From NCBI GenBank assembly GCA_038528965.1, contig JBCBEC010000007.1:1-64000 (forward strand): a stretch of 64,000 bases of DNA, given 5' to 3'. A program made the position numbers and the translations under genes. This DNA comes from Lewinella sp038528965 (GTDB taxonomy: Bacteria > Bacteroidota > Bacteroidia > Chitinophagales > Saprospiraceae). Position 1 is the stretch's first letter. Every line of letters begins with the position of its first letter. Positions 22,962 to 31,831 of the stretch are shown in pieces. Below the pieces are notes generated by a model, which saw only the letters and a program-made list of their open reading frames with translations, had not been told where the DNA came from and ran no database searches.

Positions 22962-25034
22962 ATGATCTTTAGATTTAGTCTGTGCCTTTTGTGCTTAACA
23001 ATAATGCTGGACCCAGTGTTATTGGGCCAAACTATTGTCCCTCCTGAACTAAAAGGCCAAGCACCTTTGCTCGATACTGAGCTCACTTTCCCAGCGAACT
23101 ACGAACACGCTTTAGAGCTGATGCATGAGCAACAACAGGAAAACCAACCTGATGTAGTGCTGTACCTTGGTTATCAAGCTTTGCAATGGGCCAAAGAAGC
23201 GGATGATCATAATCGTATCCAGAAAGCCTACCATGAATTGGCCATGTTTCATACCAATCTTGGTCAGTATGCCCTTACCGATTCTCTGTGTTCAGAAGCA
23301 CTTCGGATCACTGATCGAGATACAACTAAGGCCAGAATTTACCTGCGAAAAATAGGCTTAGGTACACGTACTGGCGATTGGAGTAAAGCTGAGTTTTATC
23401 TAACGCAAGCTAAGCGATTAATTGATGCTGACAGCACTGCTTCGCTGATGGCGCATTATCACTTTGCAAAGGGTTTATATCTATTTGAGTCCCAATACGA
23501 CATGGTAAGATCGTTATTGGAATATCAGAAAGCGAAATCACTCTTACCGGAGGACCGTGACTTTGTGAATATTATTAATCATAACCTCGCTAATGTTTAC
23601 AGTTTAGTACAGAACTATGAAAAAGCGGAAGCCATTGGTAATGAAATATTGTCCTTTGCTAAAGCAGAAAAGGTTCCGATCAACGAACTTTTTGCGTACT
23701 ATTTACTTGGGTATACTGCTGTTGAACAAGAGGCCTATGAACGCGTAAAATCGTTCTGCTACGCCGCTATGGACCTCCGAGAAAAAACGGGGGTGTCGCA
23801 GGCATTTGGCTACGCTTACTTCCTTTTGGGTGAATCATTCCTGGCACAAAAGCAACTGGACTCTGCGGAGTATTACATCCAATTGGGCATTGATTTAAGC
23901 GATGCGCAAGGAGACGCCAAAGAACTCATAGATTGTACCGGCAGCATGATGAAGCTCCGACTAGCCCAGGAACGGTACGATGAAGCTGTGTATTACGGAG
24001 AACAAGTACTTTCAATGAACCAGCGGCCAGATCAACCCATCCGGGAGGAACTCGCGGCAGCCTATTTCGGACTAGGTCAAAATGAAAAGGCCTATCATGT
24101 ATTATCCGAGGCGATAACTCGAAACAGAGAGGATAATAACAATGAAACCAATGTGGCCCTGATTACTGCGCTATTGGAAGAACAGTTTGCGGCCGAACGC
24201 AAACGCGAAAGTTCTGCCTATCAGCAAAAGCTATTTACGCAGCGGCTCATTCTATTATTATCAGCGGCGGGCATCGTACTTTTGGTGGTTTTTGCTGGTT
24301 TATATGTACAATATCGCAGTCGCCGTAAGTTGAAGAAAGTGAACTATTCCTTAGCGGAAAGTAATGCTGCACTTCAGCAATTTGCCTACATCACTTCGCA
24401 TGACCTAAAGGAACCTATCCGCAATATCACCAGCTTTTCTGGCTTGCTGGATCGAAAGCTCAAAGAACAGGAGCAACGAAAGGATGAACGAGAGTTTTTA
24501 GAATTCATCACCTCCAATGCAGCGGTACTACGTGAGATTGTGGACGCTCTACAGATCTTTACCAAGATTTCCTTCGGTGAACTGGAACGGGAGCAAGTTC
24601 CTTTACCTGAGGTATTTTCAACCGTAGAAGATAATCTACGCCAGACCATCTACGAAACCAATGGAGATTTAAGTTTCTCCTATCCTACCTCCGTAAGGGA
24701 AGTTAATTTCTCGCGCCCCATGCTCATTTTGGTATTGCAAAACCTGATCCTAAACGGCTTTAAATACAATGAGGCGGAGCAACCAACCGTGAAGGTAGTG
24801 GTAAAGCCTCAAGGCAGCCAGACTTTATTTATGGTAGAAGATAATGGGGTGGGAATTGAGGAAGATTATCAAAAGGGTATCTTCTCTCCTTTCAAAACAC
24901 TCAAGAACAAGTCAGTCACCCAATCCTCCGGCCTGGGACTATCCATCTGCAAGAATATCTTAGAGCGCTACGGTGGAAGAATTTGGGTTACTTCTGATGG
25001 TAAAACCGGAAGTACATTTTCCTTTGTTGTTTAG
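22962..25034 (+). CDS. TPR-repeat sensor histidine kinase
   Basis: 690 residues from the ATG at 22962; a GTG at 22950 would add four residues. A signal peptide or signal anchor (RFSLCLLCLTIMLDPVLLGQ) is followed by about 350 residues of TPR-like helices in the periplasm. One membrane helix lies at about 429-448 (LILLLSAAGIVLLVVFAGLY), then a short coiled coil. The H box SHDLKEPI carries the phospho-accepting His at about residue 480. The HATPase domain has an N box (LVLQNLILNGFKYN), G1 (VEDNGVGIEE), F box (GIFSPFKTL) and G2 (SSGLGLSICKNI). No response regulator is adjacent, so the partner must be elsewhere. It ends 2 bp before the convergent DUF1295 gene. Confidence 0.93.
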   Translation: MIFRFSLCLLCLTIMLDPVLLGQTIVPPELKGQAPLLDTELTFPANYEHALELMHEQQQENQPDVVLYLGYQALQWAKEADDHNRIQKAYHELAMFHTNLGQYALTDSLCSEALRITDRDTTKARIYLRKIGLGTRTGDWSKAEFYLTQAKRLIDADSTASLMAHYHFAKGLYLFESQYDMVRSLLEYQKAKSLLPEDRDFVNIINHNLANVYSLVQNYEKAEAIGNEILSFAKAEKVPINELFAYYLLGYTAVEQEAYERVKSFCYAAMDLREKTGVSQAFGYAYFLLGESFLAQKQLDSAEYYIQLGIDLSDAQGDAKELIDCTGSMMKLRLAQERYDEAVYYGEQVLSMNQRPDQPIREELAAAYFGLGQNEKAYHVLSEAITRNREDNNNETNVALITALLEEQFAAERKRESSAYQQKLFTQRLILLLSAAGIVLLVVFAGLYVQYRSRRKLKKVNYSLAESNAALQQFAYITSHDLKEPIRNITSFSGLLDRKLKEQEQRKDEREFLEFITSNAAVLREIVDALQIFTKISFGELEREQVPLPEVFSTVEDNLRQTIYETNGDLSFSYPTSVREVNFSRPMLILVLQNLILNGFKYNEAEQPTVKVVVKPQGSQTLFMVEDNGVGIEEDYQKGIFSPFKTLKNKSVTQSSGLGLSICKNILERYGGRIWVTSDGKTGSTFSFVV

Positions 25035-25036
25035 TA

Positions 25037-25900
25037 TCAAGTAAGGGATTTCGGCCACCAAGGCAGGAAGGCTGATGTTTGTTGTATATACCGCTGGTAC
25101 TTAGCGGGCTTCTTATCCGTTTGATCCTTTTCTAACATGGCGACACCAGATATCTTTAATAAGAGAAAGGTCATGTAAATGGGGCAAAATACGAACCAGG
25201 TCGCTTGTGGGTGACTCAGCACCAGGCAGAAGTACCCCCACCAGACACAGGCATCCCCGAAATAATTGGGGTGCCGGGTATAACGCCAAAGTCCAGTATC
25301 CAGCACTTTCCCACGGTTATCTGATTGTGCTTTAAAACGAGCCAACTGCCAATCCCCTACTGCTTCGAAGAAGAGTCCTATCGTCCATAGCGCGAGGCCT
25401 AAGTAATCCGTCCATACCAACGCGCCATCCCCACTGAGAATTCTCCAAAACAAGGCGGTGATTGTCCATACAATGAGTCCTTGTAAACCAAACACTTTGA
25501 AAAAGGATAGCCACCACCAACGCTCTCCAGCTTGTTCGCGCATTCGTGTGTAGCGGTAGTCTTCGGGTTTGCCCAAATTGCGCCAAGCCAGGTAGCCACC
25601 TAAACGCAAGGCCCACAAGCTCACCATACCCATTAGTAATAAATGCTTGGGTTCAAGCTGCTCAAAACCTTGTTGAAAGGCATACCACCAGGCCATGATT
25701 GCAATAGCTGGTCCCCAAAAAATATCGACGATTCCTGCATCGCGCATATACAGGCTCAGCAGCCACATCACAATAAGAAGGGGAAGCATAAAGCCTAATC
25801 CAGGTAACAGGCTGCCGGCCCAAGGGCTAAGCATTAAGGCGATTGGCAAGCCTATTAGCAAGACAGCAAAAATGCGGTAATTCAGTGTTTCGGCATCCAT
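25037..25900 (-). CDS. DUF1295 (steroid 5-alpha-reductase-like) membrane protein
   Basis: 287 residues with about seven membrane helices. Residues near 195-220 carry RYTRHPNYFGDACVWWGYF, the hallmark RHPNY(F/W)G segment of the DUF1295/isoprenylcysteine methyltransferase-like reductase group. GIVDIFWGPA near residue 53 is also typical. The group includes delta-14/delta-24 sterol and lipid reductases, but bacterial members are mostly uncharacterised. A membrane lipid reductase is a reasonable inference, not a demonstrated role. It converges with the histidine kinase gene with only 2 bp between stop codons. A repetitive inverted repeat lies upstream at 25952-26033. Confidence 0.88.
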   Translation of the reverse strand: MDAETLNYRIFAVLLIGLPIALMLSPWAGSLLPGLGFMLPLLIVMWLLSLYMRDAGIVDIFWGPAIAIMAWWYAFQQGFEQLEPKHLLLMGMVSLWALRLGGYLAWRNLGKPEDYRYTRMREQAGERWWWLSFFKVFGLQGLIVWTITALFWRILSGDGALVWTDYLGLALWTIGLFFEAVGDWQLARFKAQSDNRGKVLDTGLWRYTRHPNYFGDACVWWGYFCLVLSHPQATWFVFCPIYMTFLLLKISGVAMLEKDQTDKKPAKYQRYIQQTSAFLPWWPKSLT

Positions 25901-25951
25901 ATGAGCGGCGATTTGCTTGCCAACCCAACAGGGGCTCTTGCGAATAGTTTA

Positions 25952-26033
25952 AGTTAGAGTGAAAGTGAAAATGAAAGTTGGTGTAGTTTATACCGGGCAC
26001 GCAGTACTTTCACTTTCACTATTACTTCTAACT
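25952..26033. repeat. GTGAAA-type inverted repeat
   Basis: Left arm 25952-25977 (AGTTAGAGTGAAAGTGAAAA...) and right arm 26007-26033 (ending ACTTCTAACT) are imperfect complements, both built from short GTGAAA/TTTCAC units. It lies between two co-directional minus-strand genes, like the element at 4984-5070. It could form a hairpin just after the stop codon of the T9SS gene at 26039. Confidence 0.6.
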
Positions 26034-26038
26034 TTCAC

Positions 26039-27271
26039 TTATCGTTCTCCGACTAGCAAAATCTTCGACTGTTGTCCTTCCTCGGGGTGCGATAAGCGGA
26101 TGAGGTAAGAACCAGAAGATAGTTTTTGCTGGAGGCGAATCAAAGTAGCATCCTGTTCCATTGCGGTGAGTGGATTGCGCTGGATCAGGCGTCCTTGTAC
26201 ATCAAACACTTCCAAAGTAACTTCTTCACCGGCCTCCAAGCCACTCGTACGAATATTGAAGTGCTGGCCGCTATTGGGGTTAGGGAATAGGGTGAAGCCC
26301 CAGTCCTGTTTACCATCATAATTGACCTCCACTAAATGCGACAGACTAATGAAGCCGTCAAAGTCAGTTGTTTTTAACCGGTAGTAGGATTTTCCGCTGT
26401 AGGGCGCATAATCCTTCATCTCGTAATGCAGTTGCTCACCGGGGAGACTAAAGCCAGCCGCTGGTGTATTGCCCACCGTCGCAAATTCTCGCCCAGTGCG
26501 TGTCTTTTCAATCGTAAAGAAATCAGTATTCACCTCATCTTCGGTTACCCATTTAAGCAGTACGTAGGTTTCCTCAGGGAAAGCTTGGAAGCTGATCAGG
26601 GTTAATGGTACCGGCACTACGCCATAGAAGTCTGACCTTGCAAAACCATCACCCGGGCCACCGCCAAAGAGGGATACCAGATCGTCTCCATCCAGGCTAA
26701 AGGAACCCGATTGGCGATCATAGCCATCACCCGGGCCACCACCATAGAGCATGAGCATTTCACCCAGTGAACCACTGCTCACACCCCAGTCGTAGCCGTC
26801 GCCCGGACCGCCACCATAGAGCAAAGCAGTGGATTGTCCATCAAGCGAGGCGGCAAATTGTAGTTGATCAAAACCATCGCCGGAACCACCACCGTAGATG
26901 CCTTCTAGGCTGATTCCATCAAGGGATTGACTTCCCTGTAGAAAGCTGTATCCGTCGCCATCGCCACCTCCGTAGAGCACAATAAGGTCAACTCCAGAAA
27001 TGCTGCTGGAGCCGCTGGCTGAGGCAAATCCATCATCGCTTCCGCCTTGGTAGATAACGGCAAAGTCACTATTGCCTAGGCTACCAAAGCCTGAGCCTCG
27101 GGCAAAACCATCATCTTCGCCACCGACATATAGGCCGCGCACGCCGGAAGGTATCCCCTCTAGGTCAAGCTGTACAGCATCGCTGCTAGCTGCGCCATCG
27201 GCCTCCCCACCTGCGTATTGGGCCAATAGCGGTAAGGGCAAAAAGCTGAGTAATAGGAAAAGCTTTTTCAT
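26039..27271 (-). CDS. GGxxDGY-repeat secreted protein with T9SS sorting domain
   Basis: 410 residues. A signal peptide (MKKLFLLLSFLPLPLLAQ) is followed by eight tandem repeats of about 26 residues. Each opens with YGGGxGDGY and usually has a SLDGxxL strand (for example YGGGPGDGYDRQ). The first three are degenerate (YAGGEADG, YVGGEDDGF, YQGGSDDGF). Gly/Asp clusters like these often bind calcium or form a beta-solenoid, but that is inference. From about residue 225 there is an Ig-like module (VPVPLTLISFQAFPEETYVL), and residues about 325-410 are a T9SS type A tail (FTLFPNPNSGQ). The gene starts 9 bp after the SUMF1-like gene, so the two form one operon and probably work together at the cell surface. 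Confidence 0.9.
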   Translation of the reverse strand: MKKLFLLLSFLPLPLLAQYAGGEADGAASSDAVQLDLEGIPSGVRGLYVGGEDDGFARGSGFGSLGNSDFAVIYQGGSDDGFASASGSSSISGVDLIVLYGGGDGDGYSFLQGSQSLDGISLEGIYGGGSGDGFDQLQFAASLDGQSTALLYGGGPGDGYDWGVSSGSLGEMLMLYGGGPGDGYDRQSGSFSLDGDDLVSLFGGGPGDGFARSDFYGVVPVPLTLISFQAFPEETYVLLKWVTEDEVNTDFFTIEKTRTGREFATVGNTPAAGFSLPGEQLHYEMKDYAPYSGKSYYRLKTTDFDGFISLSHLVEVNYDGKQDWGFTLFPNPNSGQHFNIRTSGLEAGEEVTLEVFDVQGRLIQRNPLTAMEQDATLIRLQQKLSSGSYLIRLSHPEEGQQSKILLVGER

Positions 27272-27280
27272 AGCCTTAGC

Positions 27281-28756
27281 TTAGTCGCTAGTGCGTACGC
27301 CCCGGAATCCAATTCGGCCATTGCTACCCGAGAACGAATTGGCAGCGTCGTTACGGTCTGAGACAAAGAGGAACTGGATCGCATTAGGGTAAGCTGCTCC
27401 GCGATAGCCAATACCTTCATTCCCTGTTGGCCAAGCCGTTACGTTTGCTGCTCCTGCACCAGAAATTGCACCATCGCCATGTTGGCCAGTGAATGCGCGC
27501 CCTTCCACATTGCCTACGGTAATTGCTCTTTCGTAAACATTACCTGACATCTCCATAATGCCGTAGTAGCTGCCTCCAGTTTCTTCGCGGTTGTTAAGCA
27601 AGGCACTCGCAGCCATAATACCACAGCGCTTTGGGCCACCAGTAAGGCCATTGGTTTCTTGGTAATTAGCATTGCCAACACCGCTTCCGGGGTCCGTAAT
27701 TTGCTCATTAGGTGCACTTTCGTTGACAACCGTATAAGGAAGCGCATGGATATTGCTATTGCCCCAGGCAAATTCATTACCGATAGGATTCAGCGGACCT
27801 CGGCAAGCCTTCTCAAATTCTAATTCAGTCATTGGGCGTAAGCCCGCCCAATCAAGATAGGCGTAGACTGAAGTATTTCTGACGTAACTTATGGGTACGT
27901 TGGGGTTGGTAGTAGTTGCGTTACCAGCATCAGGCCAGGAAACAGCATTGCGGATAAACTCATCATCCGAGTTTTTCCCACCAGTTCCGGTAACGTCCAC
28001 TGCCGTTTTTTGGCCTTGCGTGAGGGTGTTAAAAAAACCAATCCATTGATCTTGTGACACCTCGTATTTCATGCAATAAAAAGCAGCAAAACCTTTTGGG
28101 AAAGCTGCAGGAACGGGACCTGCCTGATCACCACCATTAACTGTGGCATCGTAATACAGATTTCCAGCAGTATTGCTGACTGTTATTGCTGATTCAGATG
28201 TAACATCGTAAGGTTGTCTGAGGAAGAACATACCAATTTGGATGAGGGTGAAGAATTCATCAATTTCATCACCACTAAAACCTGTGCCGACGGAGAATTC
28301 ACCTTCGGGTACGTAGACCATTTCGATGGCAAATACCTGTACATCCACTAAGGCATTATCGTCTACGCCATCGGCAGCATATTCCCAACGTAGTTGTACA
28401 TTAGACCAGTTGACATCGCCCGTTCCATCACCCGAACGAAAGATAAAGGCACCGGTTTGGTCATCGGCTACATCAACTTCAGAGCCTCCGGGGGCGGTGT
28501 TGCCAGTGAGGCTGATCGTGGCATGATTCCAATTGTTACCGTTAACCCGGTATTTAACAAATATCCAGGCAGCATCCCAATTGGCCGGACCAACACTGAT
28601 GCGCCAGGAATTTTCCCAGGATACATCAAACTGAACAAGCGTAAAACCTTCCGCTGTGTTTTGCCCTGTCAGGCCGACATTGCTGACTTCAATATTGTTG
28701 GCAAAAGAGCAAACGGAAAAGAGGAATAAAATGAAAAGAAAGGATAAGTGTTTCAT
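27281..28756 (-). CDS. Secreted SUMF1/FGE-sulfatase-fold protein
   Basis: 491 residues. A signal peptide (MKHLSFLFILFLFSVCSFAN) precedes a beta-rich domain (about 22-150, VSNVGLTGQNTAEGFTLVQF). A formylglycine-generating-enzyme-like C-type-lectin fold follows (about 150-491): EMVYVPEGEFSVGTG, YCMKYEVSQDQWIGFF, LRPMTELEFEKACRG, YGIMEMSGNVYERA and the final GRIGFRGVRTSD. FGE itself needs a catalytic Cys pair, and I see no matching pair, so this is probably a binding module instead. It is upstream in a two-gene operon with the GGxxDGY-repeat protein 9 bp downstream. It lacks a T9SS tail, which the partner carries. Confidence 0.88.
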   Translation of the reverse strand: MKHLSFLFILFLFSVCSFANNIEVSNVGLTGQNTAEGFTLVQFDVSWENSWRISVGPANWDAAWIFVKYRVNGNNWNHATISLTGNTAPGGSEVDVADDQTGAFIFRSGDGTGDVNWSNVQLRWEYAADGVDDNALVDVQVFAIEMVYVPEGEFSVGTGFSGDEIDEFFTLIQIGMFFLRQPYDVTSESAITVSNTAGNLYYDATVNGGDQAGPVPAAFPKGFAAFYCMKYEVSQDQWIGFFNTLTQGQKTAVDVTGTGGKNSDDEFIRNAVSWPDAGNATTTNPNVPISYVRNTSVYAYLDWAGLRPMTELEFEKACRGPLNPIGNEFAWGNSNIHALPYTVVNESAPNEQITDPGSGVGNANYQETNGLTGGPKRCGIMAASALLNNREETGGSYYGIMEMSGNVYERAITVGNVEGRAFTGQHGDGAISGAGAANVTAWPTGNEGIGYRGAAYPNAIQFLFVSDRNDAANSFSGSNGRIGFRGVRTSD

Positions 28757-28890
28757 AAGGATAAGCGTTCTTGGTGTAAATGTGCTTATTTATGACACGA
28801 AAAAACGCTTCGTTACTTATGAACCCACAATCTGTGGGAGTCGCCTAATACGCAAGTATTGAATACTGAGTGGAAAGCCCTAATCCGAAC

Positions 28891-29511
28891 TTAATAAATG
28901 CGTAATAGCTGGTACAAACCAAGGCTCAGGAACAGGAGTGCCAAAAAGGTATTGCTGTAACGTACTAAGCTACTGAGCCGGTTGAGGATAATATCTCCTA
29001 GACGCACATAGAGCAAAAAGATCACCAAGGCGCCCGAGGCGGAAGCTAAGGCGAAAACAATGCATTCTGGCAAGCCCGCTACCGGAAAGCCGTGCGCATC
29101 TAAATAACCCGCCAAAAATGCCCAGAATGGGATAATTAGCATGTTGACAGAAGCCGTAAAAAAACCTTTGCGGAAGCCCCGAAAGCTATCCTTACGAGTA
29201 GAAGAGGGATTGATTTTGCGCTCTTCAGGCCGACGGAAGAAATAGAATATCGCCAAGCCTACTAGCACGAGTCCACCAAAAAGCTGAATATTCTTGCCAA
29301 TTTCTACATTGCTGTTGATGGTGGTATAGCCGTAGACCGCAATAAAGGTGTACACAAACTCAGGAATAAAGGTACCTAGTGCGGTCATTGTACCCGCCTT
29401 TTTACCGGCGCGTATGGAGCGTTGCAAAACCACCATATTGATGAGACCGGGCGGCGTACTTCCCAACGCGCTGATAACGAATATGATCAGAAATAGGAGC
29501 AATAAATTCAT
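28891..29511 (-). CDS. LysE-family amino-acid exporter-like protein
   Basis: 206 residues from the ATG at 29511 (MNLLLLFLIIFVIS); a start eight codons earlier is possible. It has six hydrophobic segments and the family features near the N-terminus, GSTPPGLINMVVLQRSIRAG, followed by GLVLVGLAIFYFFRR. LysE-type exporters extrude amino acids or related metabolites across the inner membrane. The substrate is not known. It stands alone, with 134 bp of gene-free sequence downstream and a 237-bp gap to the divergent NRDE gene. Confidence 0.85.
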   Translation of the reverse strand: MNLLLLFLIIFVISALGSTPPGLINMVVLQRSIRAGKKAGTMTALGTFIPEFVYTFIAVYGYTTINSNVEIGKNIQLFGGLVLVGLAIFYFFRRPEERKINPSSTRKDSFRGFRKGFFTASVNMLIIPFWAFLAGYLDAHGFPVAGLPECIVFALASASGALVIFLLYVRLGDIILNRLSSLVRYSNTFLALLFLSLGLYQLLRIY

Positions 29512-29670
29512 GGCGTCCGAAAGGTGGTGAAACACGATTACTTGTGCAAAGATAGTCGACGATTGTAAGAATAGGGTCGATTCCCGACCGTTTTAGCGGT
29601 ATGAGATGATGGTCTGGAAAGATAGTAGGAAACATGCCCGCGAGGCGACATCACCTAATTACTACTTACG

Positions 29671-29678
29671 TATTTTTG
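29671..29678 (+). promoter_or_regulatory. -7 promoter element (TATTTTTG)
   Basis: A perfect TAnnTTTG match 70 bp before the ATG at 29749. No -33 TTTG was found at the right distance, so this is a moderate call. Confidence 0.4.
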
Positions 29679-29748
29679 CAGTTCGCTTTTCAACCAAAGC
29701 AGCCTATATAATTGTTAGCATGTGATTATAATTCATTTCTAGACCTTT

Positions 29749-30468
29749 ATGTGTACTGTTACTTACCTTCCTACCGGAACTGATCAATTTCTATTCACAT
29801 CCAATCGTGACGAATCACCGCTACGACGAGCTAGCAACGTGCAGCACATAGCGGGAATTGGCAAGCAACTCCTCTACCCCCAGGATAGTTTAGCAAAAGG
29901 CACCTGGATTGCCATTTCTGACCATAACCAGTTGGTTTGTATACTAAACGGAGCCTTTACGCGACACCATCATTCGCCCCCCTACCGCCTGAGTCGCGGC
30001 ATCATGGCATTGGAGTTTTTTGATTACGACAATGCCACCGCCTTTCGACAAAACTTTGAATTCCAGGGGATGGAACCGTTTACCATGGTGATTTACGATA
30101 AAGGTCAGCTTTTCGATTTGCGCTGGGATGAACAGCAGGTGCACTTTCAGCAATTGGCGGTAGACGAGCCACACCTTTGGTCCTCCCCTACCCTTTATGA
30201 TCCCCATTGGCAAGAAAAGCGCCAGCAGTGGTTTAGAGATTGGCGAGTGCGGCAACAGAAATACACCTCCTCCTCCGTACTACAATTTCACCAAACAGCT
30301 GGTGAAGGAAACCCGGAATATGACCTGGTCATGAATCGAGCCAACATTGTACGTACGACTAGTATTACCCACATCACAAAGAAATTAGATCGGGCGAAGC
30401 TTAGATACCAAACCATCCTTACCCAAAAGGTGAGTGAACACGAATTGCACCTTCATGCTACGGCCTAG
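29749..30468 (+). CDS. NRDE-family protein (TANGO2-like)
   Basis: 239 residues. It opens MCTVTYLPTGTDQFLFTSNR and continues DE, giving the NRDE signature at about residues 19-22 that names the family (transport and Golgi organisation 2 in eukaryotes). YPQDSLAKGTWIAISDHNQL near 45 and CILNGAF near 64 are typical of the Ntn-hydrolase-like fold, where Cys2 would be the nucleophile after removal of Met1. Bacterial members have been linked to haem or lipid handling, but no substrate is fixed. It converges with the lipoprotein gene at 30471 with a 2-bp gap. Confidence 0.9.
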   Translation: MCTVTYLPTGTDQFLFTSNRDESPLRRASNVQHIAGIGKQLLYPQDSLAKGTWIAISDHNQLVCILNGAFTRHHHSPPYRLSRGIMALEFFDYDNATAFRQNFEFQGMEPFTMVIYDKGQLFDLRWDEQQVHFQQLAVDEPHLWSSPTLYDPHWQEKRQQWFRDWRVRQQKYTSSSVLQFHQTAGEGNPEYDLVMNRANIVRTTSITHITKKLDRAKLRYQTILTQKVSEHELHLHATA

Positions 30469-30470
30469 TA

Positions 30471-31505
30471 TTATTGCGCCCAAGTCGGGAATTCCTCTAC
30501 ATTGAACATTAGTTCCTCGAACTCAAAACGAAAAGTATCACGTCTACCCTGCACCACTCTAAGCTGACTTGGTAGATTACCAAAAGCTGTAGCGTCAAAT
30601 GATAAATACTGAACCTCAATGAGCTCTGTGGTATCCATTGGGTTTCTCATGTTGATCTCCTGGACTTGATACTGAGCCTCATCTCTTTTTAATTCAACGA
30701 AATTGCCTAACCTATCTACTCCCTCCGAATACCATGGTGACTGATTTTCCAGATCGTTGAAAAACTGTTCCGGCTGCAGGTACATCCAAATGAAATTATG
30801 CCCTTGTAACATGGCAATGACTTCTGGTGGCAAGGCCCGTTCTACTTGACCAGTAGGTAGCAGCGACTGTCCCAGTGAATCGCCGTAAACCTGCGCTGCA
30901 TAACCCTCCTCACGGTAGCTAAAATCTTGTCGAAACTCCAGAAAACCCTGGTGATCAGCAGCTAAAGTGGTGGTATAAGCGCCATCCGGTCCCTGGCAGT
31001 CGGCGACTGCCACTATATTTTTCAAATAGCTGGAAGTAGATTCTTGATTGGTAGAGGTAACAGTTTCAATTTCCCAAGTATCTCCCGTACGTCGATAAAT
31101 ACTGGTCCAGGCAAAATCGGTAGAGCCGTGATATAGTCCTTCTTCCGTAGGATATTGAACCGTAACCCGTTTTTGTAGTACGGAATAGGCCAAGGTACCA
31201 TCGTCGGAAAAGCGGATGATAGGTTCCGCCAGATCGTCCCATTCCATAAAGTGAACACTATTGAAGTAGCCTTGAAAACGCTCGCGATTTTCTGCTCGTG
31301 TAGAAGTACTCACCTCACCACGGTTTACGGATAAGTTGGGCTCTGCCAGCAATTCGGCGAAGGTTGTAGCGTCAGCAGCGAAATGGACATGGCGCTGCAA
31401 TTGTTCCAACTCCAGAATTTGCTGGCGTGCAGTGGCTTCGTCAAAGCTGGGAGTTTCACAAGCAAAGAACAAGCTGATAAATACGATAGCAAGAAATGGC
31501 CTCAT
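30471..31505 (-). CDS. Hypothetical lipoprotein with NTF2-like region
   Basis: 344 residues from the ATG at 31505 (MRPFLAIVFISLFFACETPS); a start 8 codons earlier is possible. The lipobox is FFAC at about residue 16. Residues about 28-165 resemble a DUF4440/SnoaL-like fold: LEQLQRHVHFAADATTFAEL, then FSDDGTLAYSVLQKRVTVQY and STDFAWTSIYRRTGDTWEIE. The remaining 180 residues are beta-rich with no clear match. A substrate-binding role on the outer surface or periplasm is plausible. It is separate from the other SnoaL-like lipoprotein (14285-14779), with little obvious similarity. It is followed 2 bp later by the convergent NRDE stop. Confidence 0.72.
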   Translation of the reverse strand: MRPFLAIVFISLFFACETPSFDEATARQQILELEQLQRHVHFAADATTFAELLAEPNLSVNRGEVSTSTRAENRERFQGYFNSVHFMEWDDLAEPIIRFSDDGTLAYSVLQKRVTVQYPTEEGLYHGSTDFAWTSIYRRTGDTWEIETVTSTNQESTSSYLKNIVAVADCQGPDGAYTTTLAADHQGFLEFRQDFSYREEGYAAQVYGDSLGQSLLPTGQVERALPPEVIAMLQGHNFIWMYLQPEQFFNDLENQSPWYSEGVDRLGNFVELKRDEAQYQVQEINMRNPMDTTELIEVQYLSFDATAFGNLPSQLRVVQGRRDTFRFEFEELMFNVEEFPTWAQ

Positions 31506-31831
31506 TTTAATTTTTTGATTATTTTTCAATAATTAAAAACAAAATAACTATATTTGTTTTGAGCATAGTGTAAAGCTACCAATCAGTGTCTCTCTAACTT
31601 CGCGCCATGGGCGAAGCGTTCGATGTTTCTTATTCCCTGCTTTTCAGCTCAAGGTTAAAGATGTGTTGGTCTGTGCGATGAATGTTCATTGTGCAGGGTG
31701 TGATCTTGCTGTCTACTTTTTAGGAAAAAGTGGGCGGTTCTCGGACCAGGTGAGGGTGGGTCCCGCCATGCGGGTCGTTGAACAATCCAATTAATCCTCC
31801 CCATCCACCAGCATACAAATCACTTCTCTCC
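31506..31831. other. 326-bp gap with several small hairpins
   Basis: I see no gene. Three short perfect hairpins can be drawn: CTTCGC/GCGAAG around 31600-31615, ACTTTTT-AGG-AAAAAGT at 31715-31731, and CCCGC-CAT-GCGGG at 31762-31774. None has a T-run terminator. The right end is the 3' side of the helical-protein gene at 31832. The left end is an AT-rich leader of the lipoprotein gene. Confidence 0.5.

Noticed and set aside
27281..28756. Diversity-generating retroelement target protein
   Set aside because: The C-type-lectin-like fold and the GRIGFRG end resemble DGR target proteins, but I see no reverse transcriptase, template repeat or adenine-directed variable region in the window.
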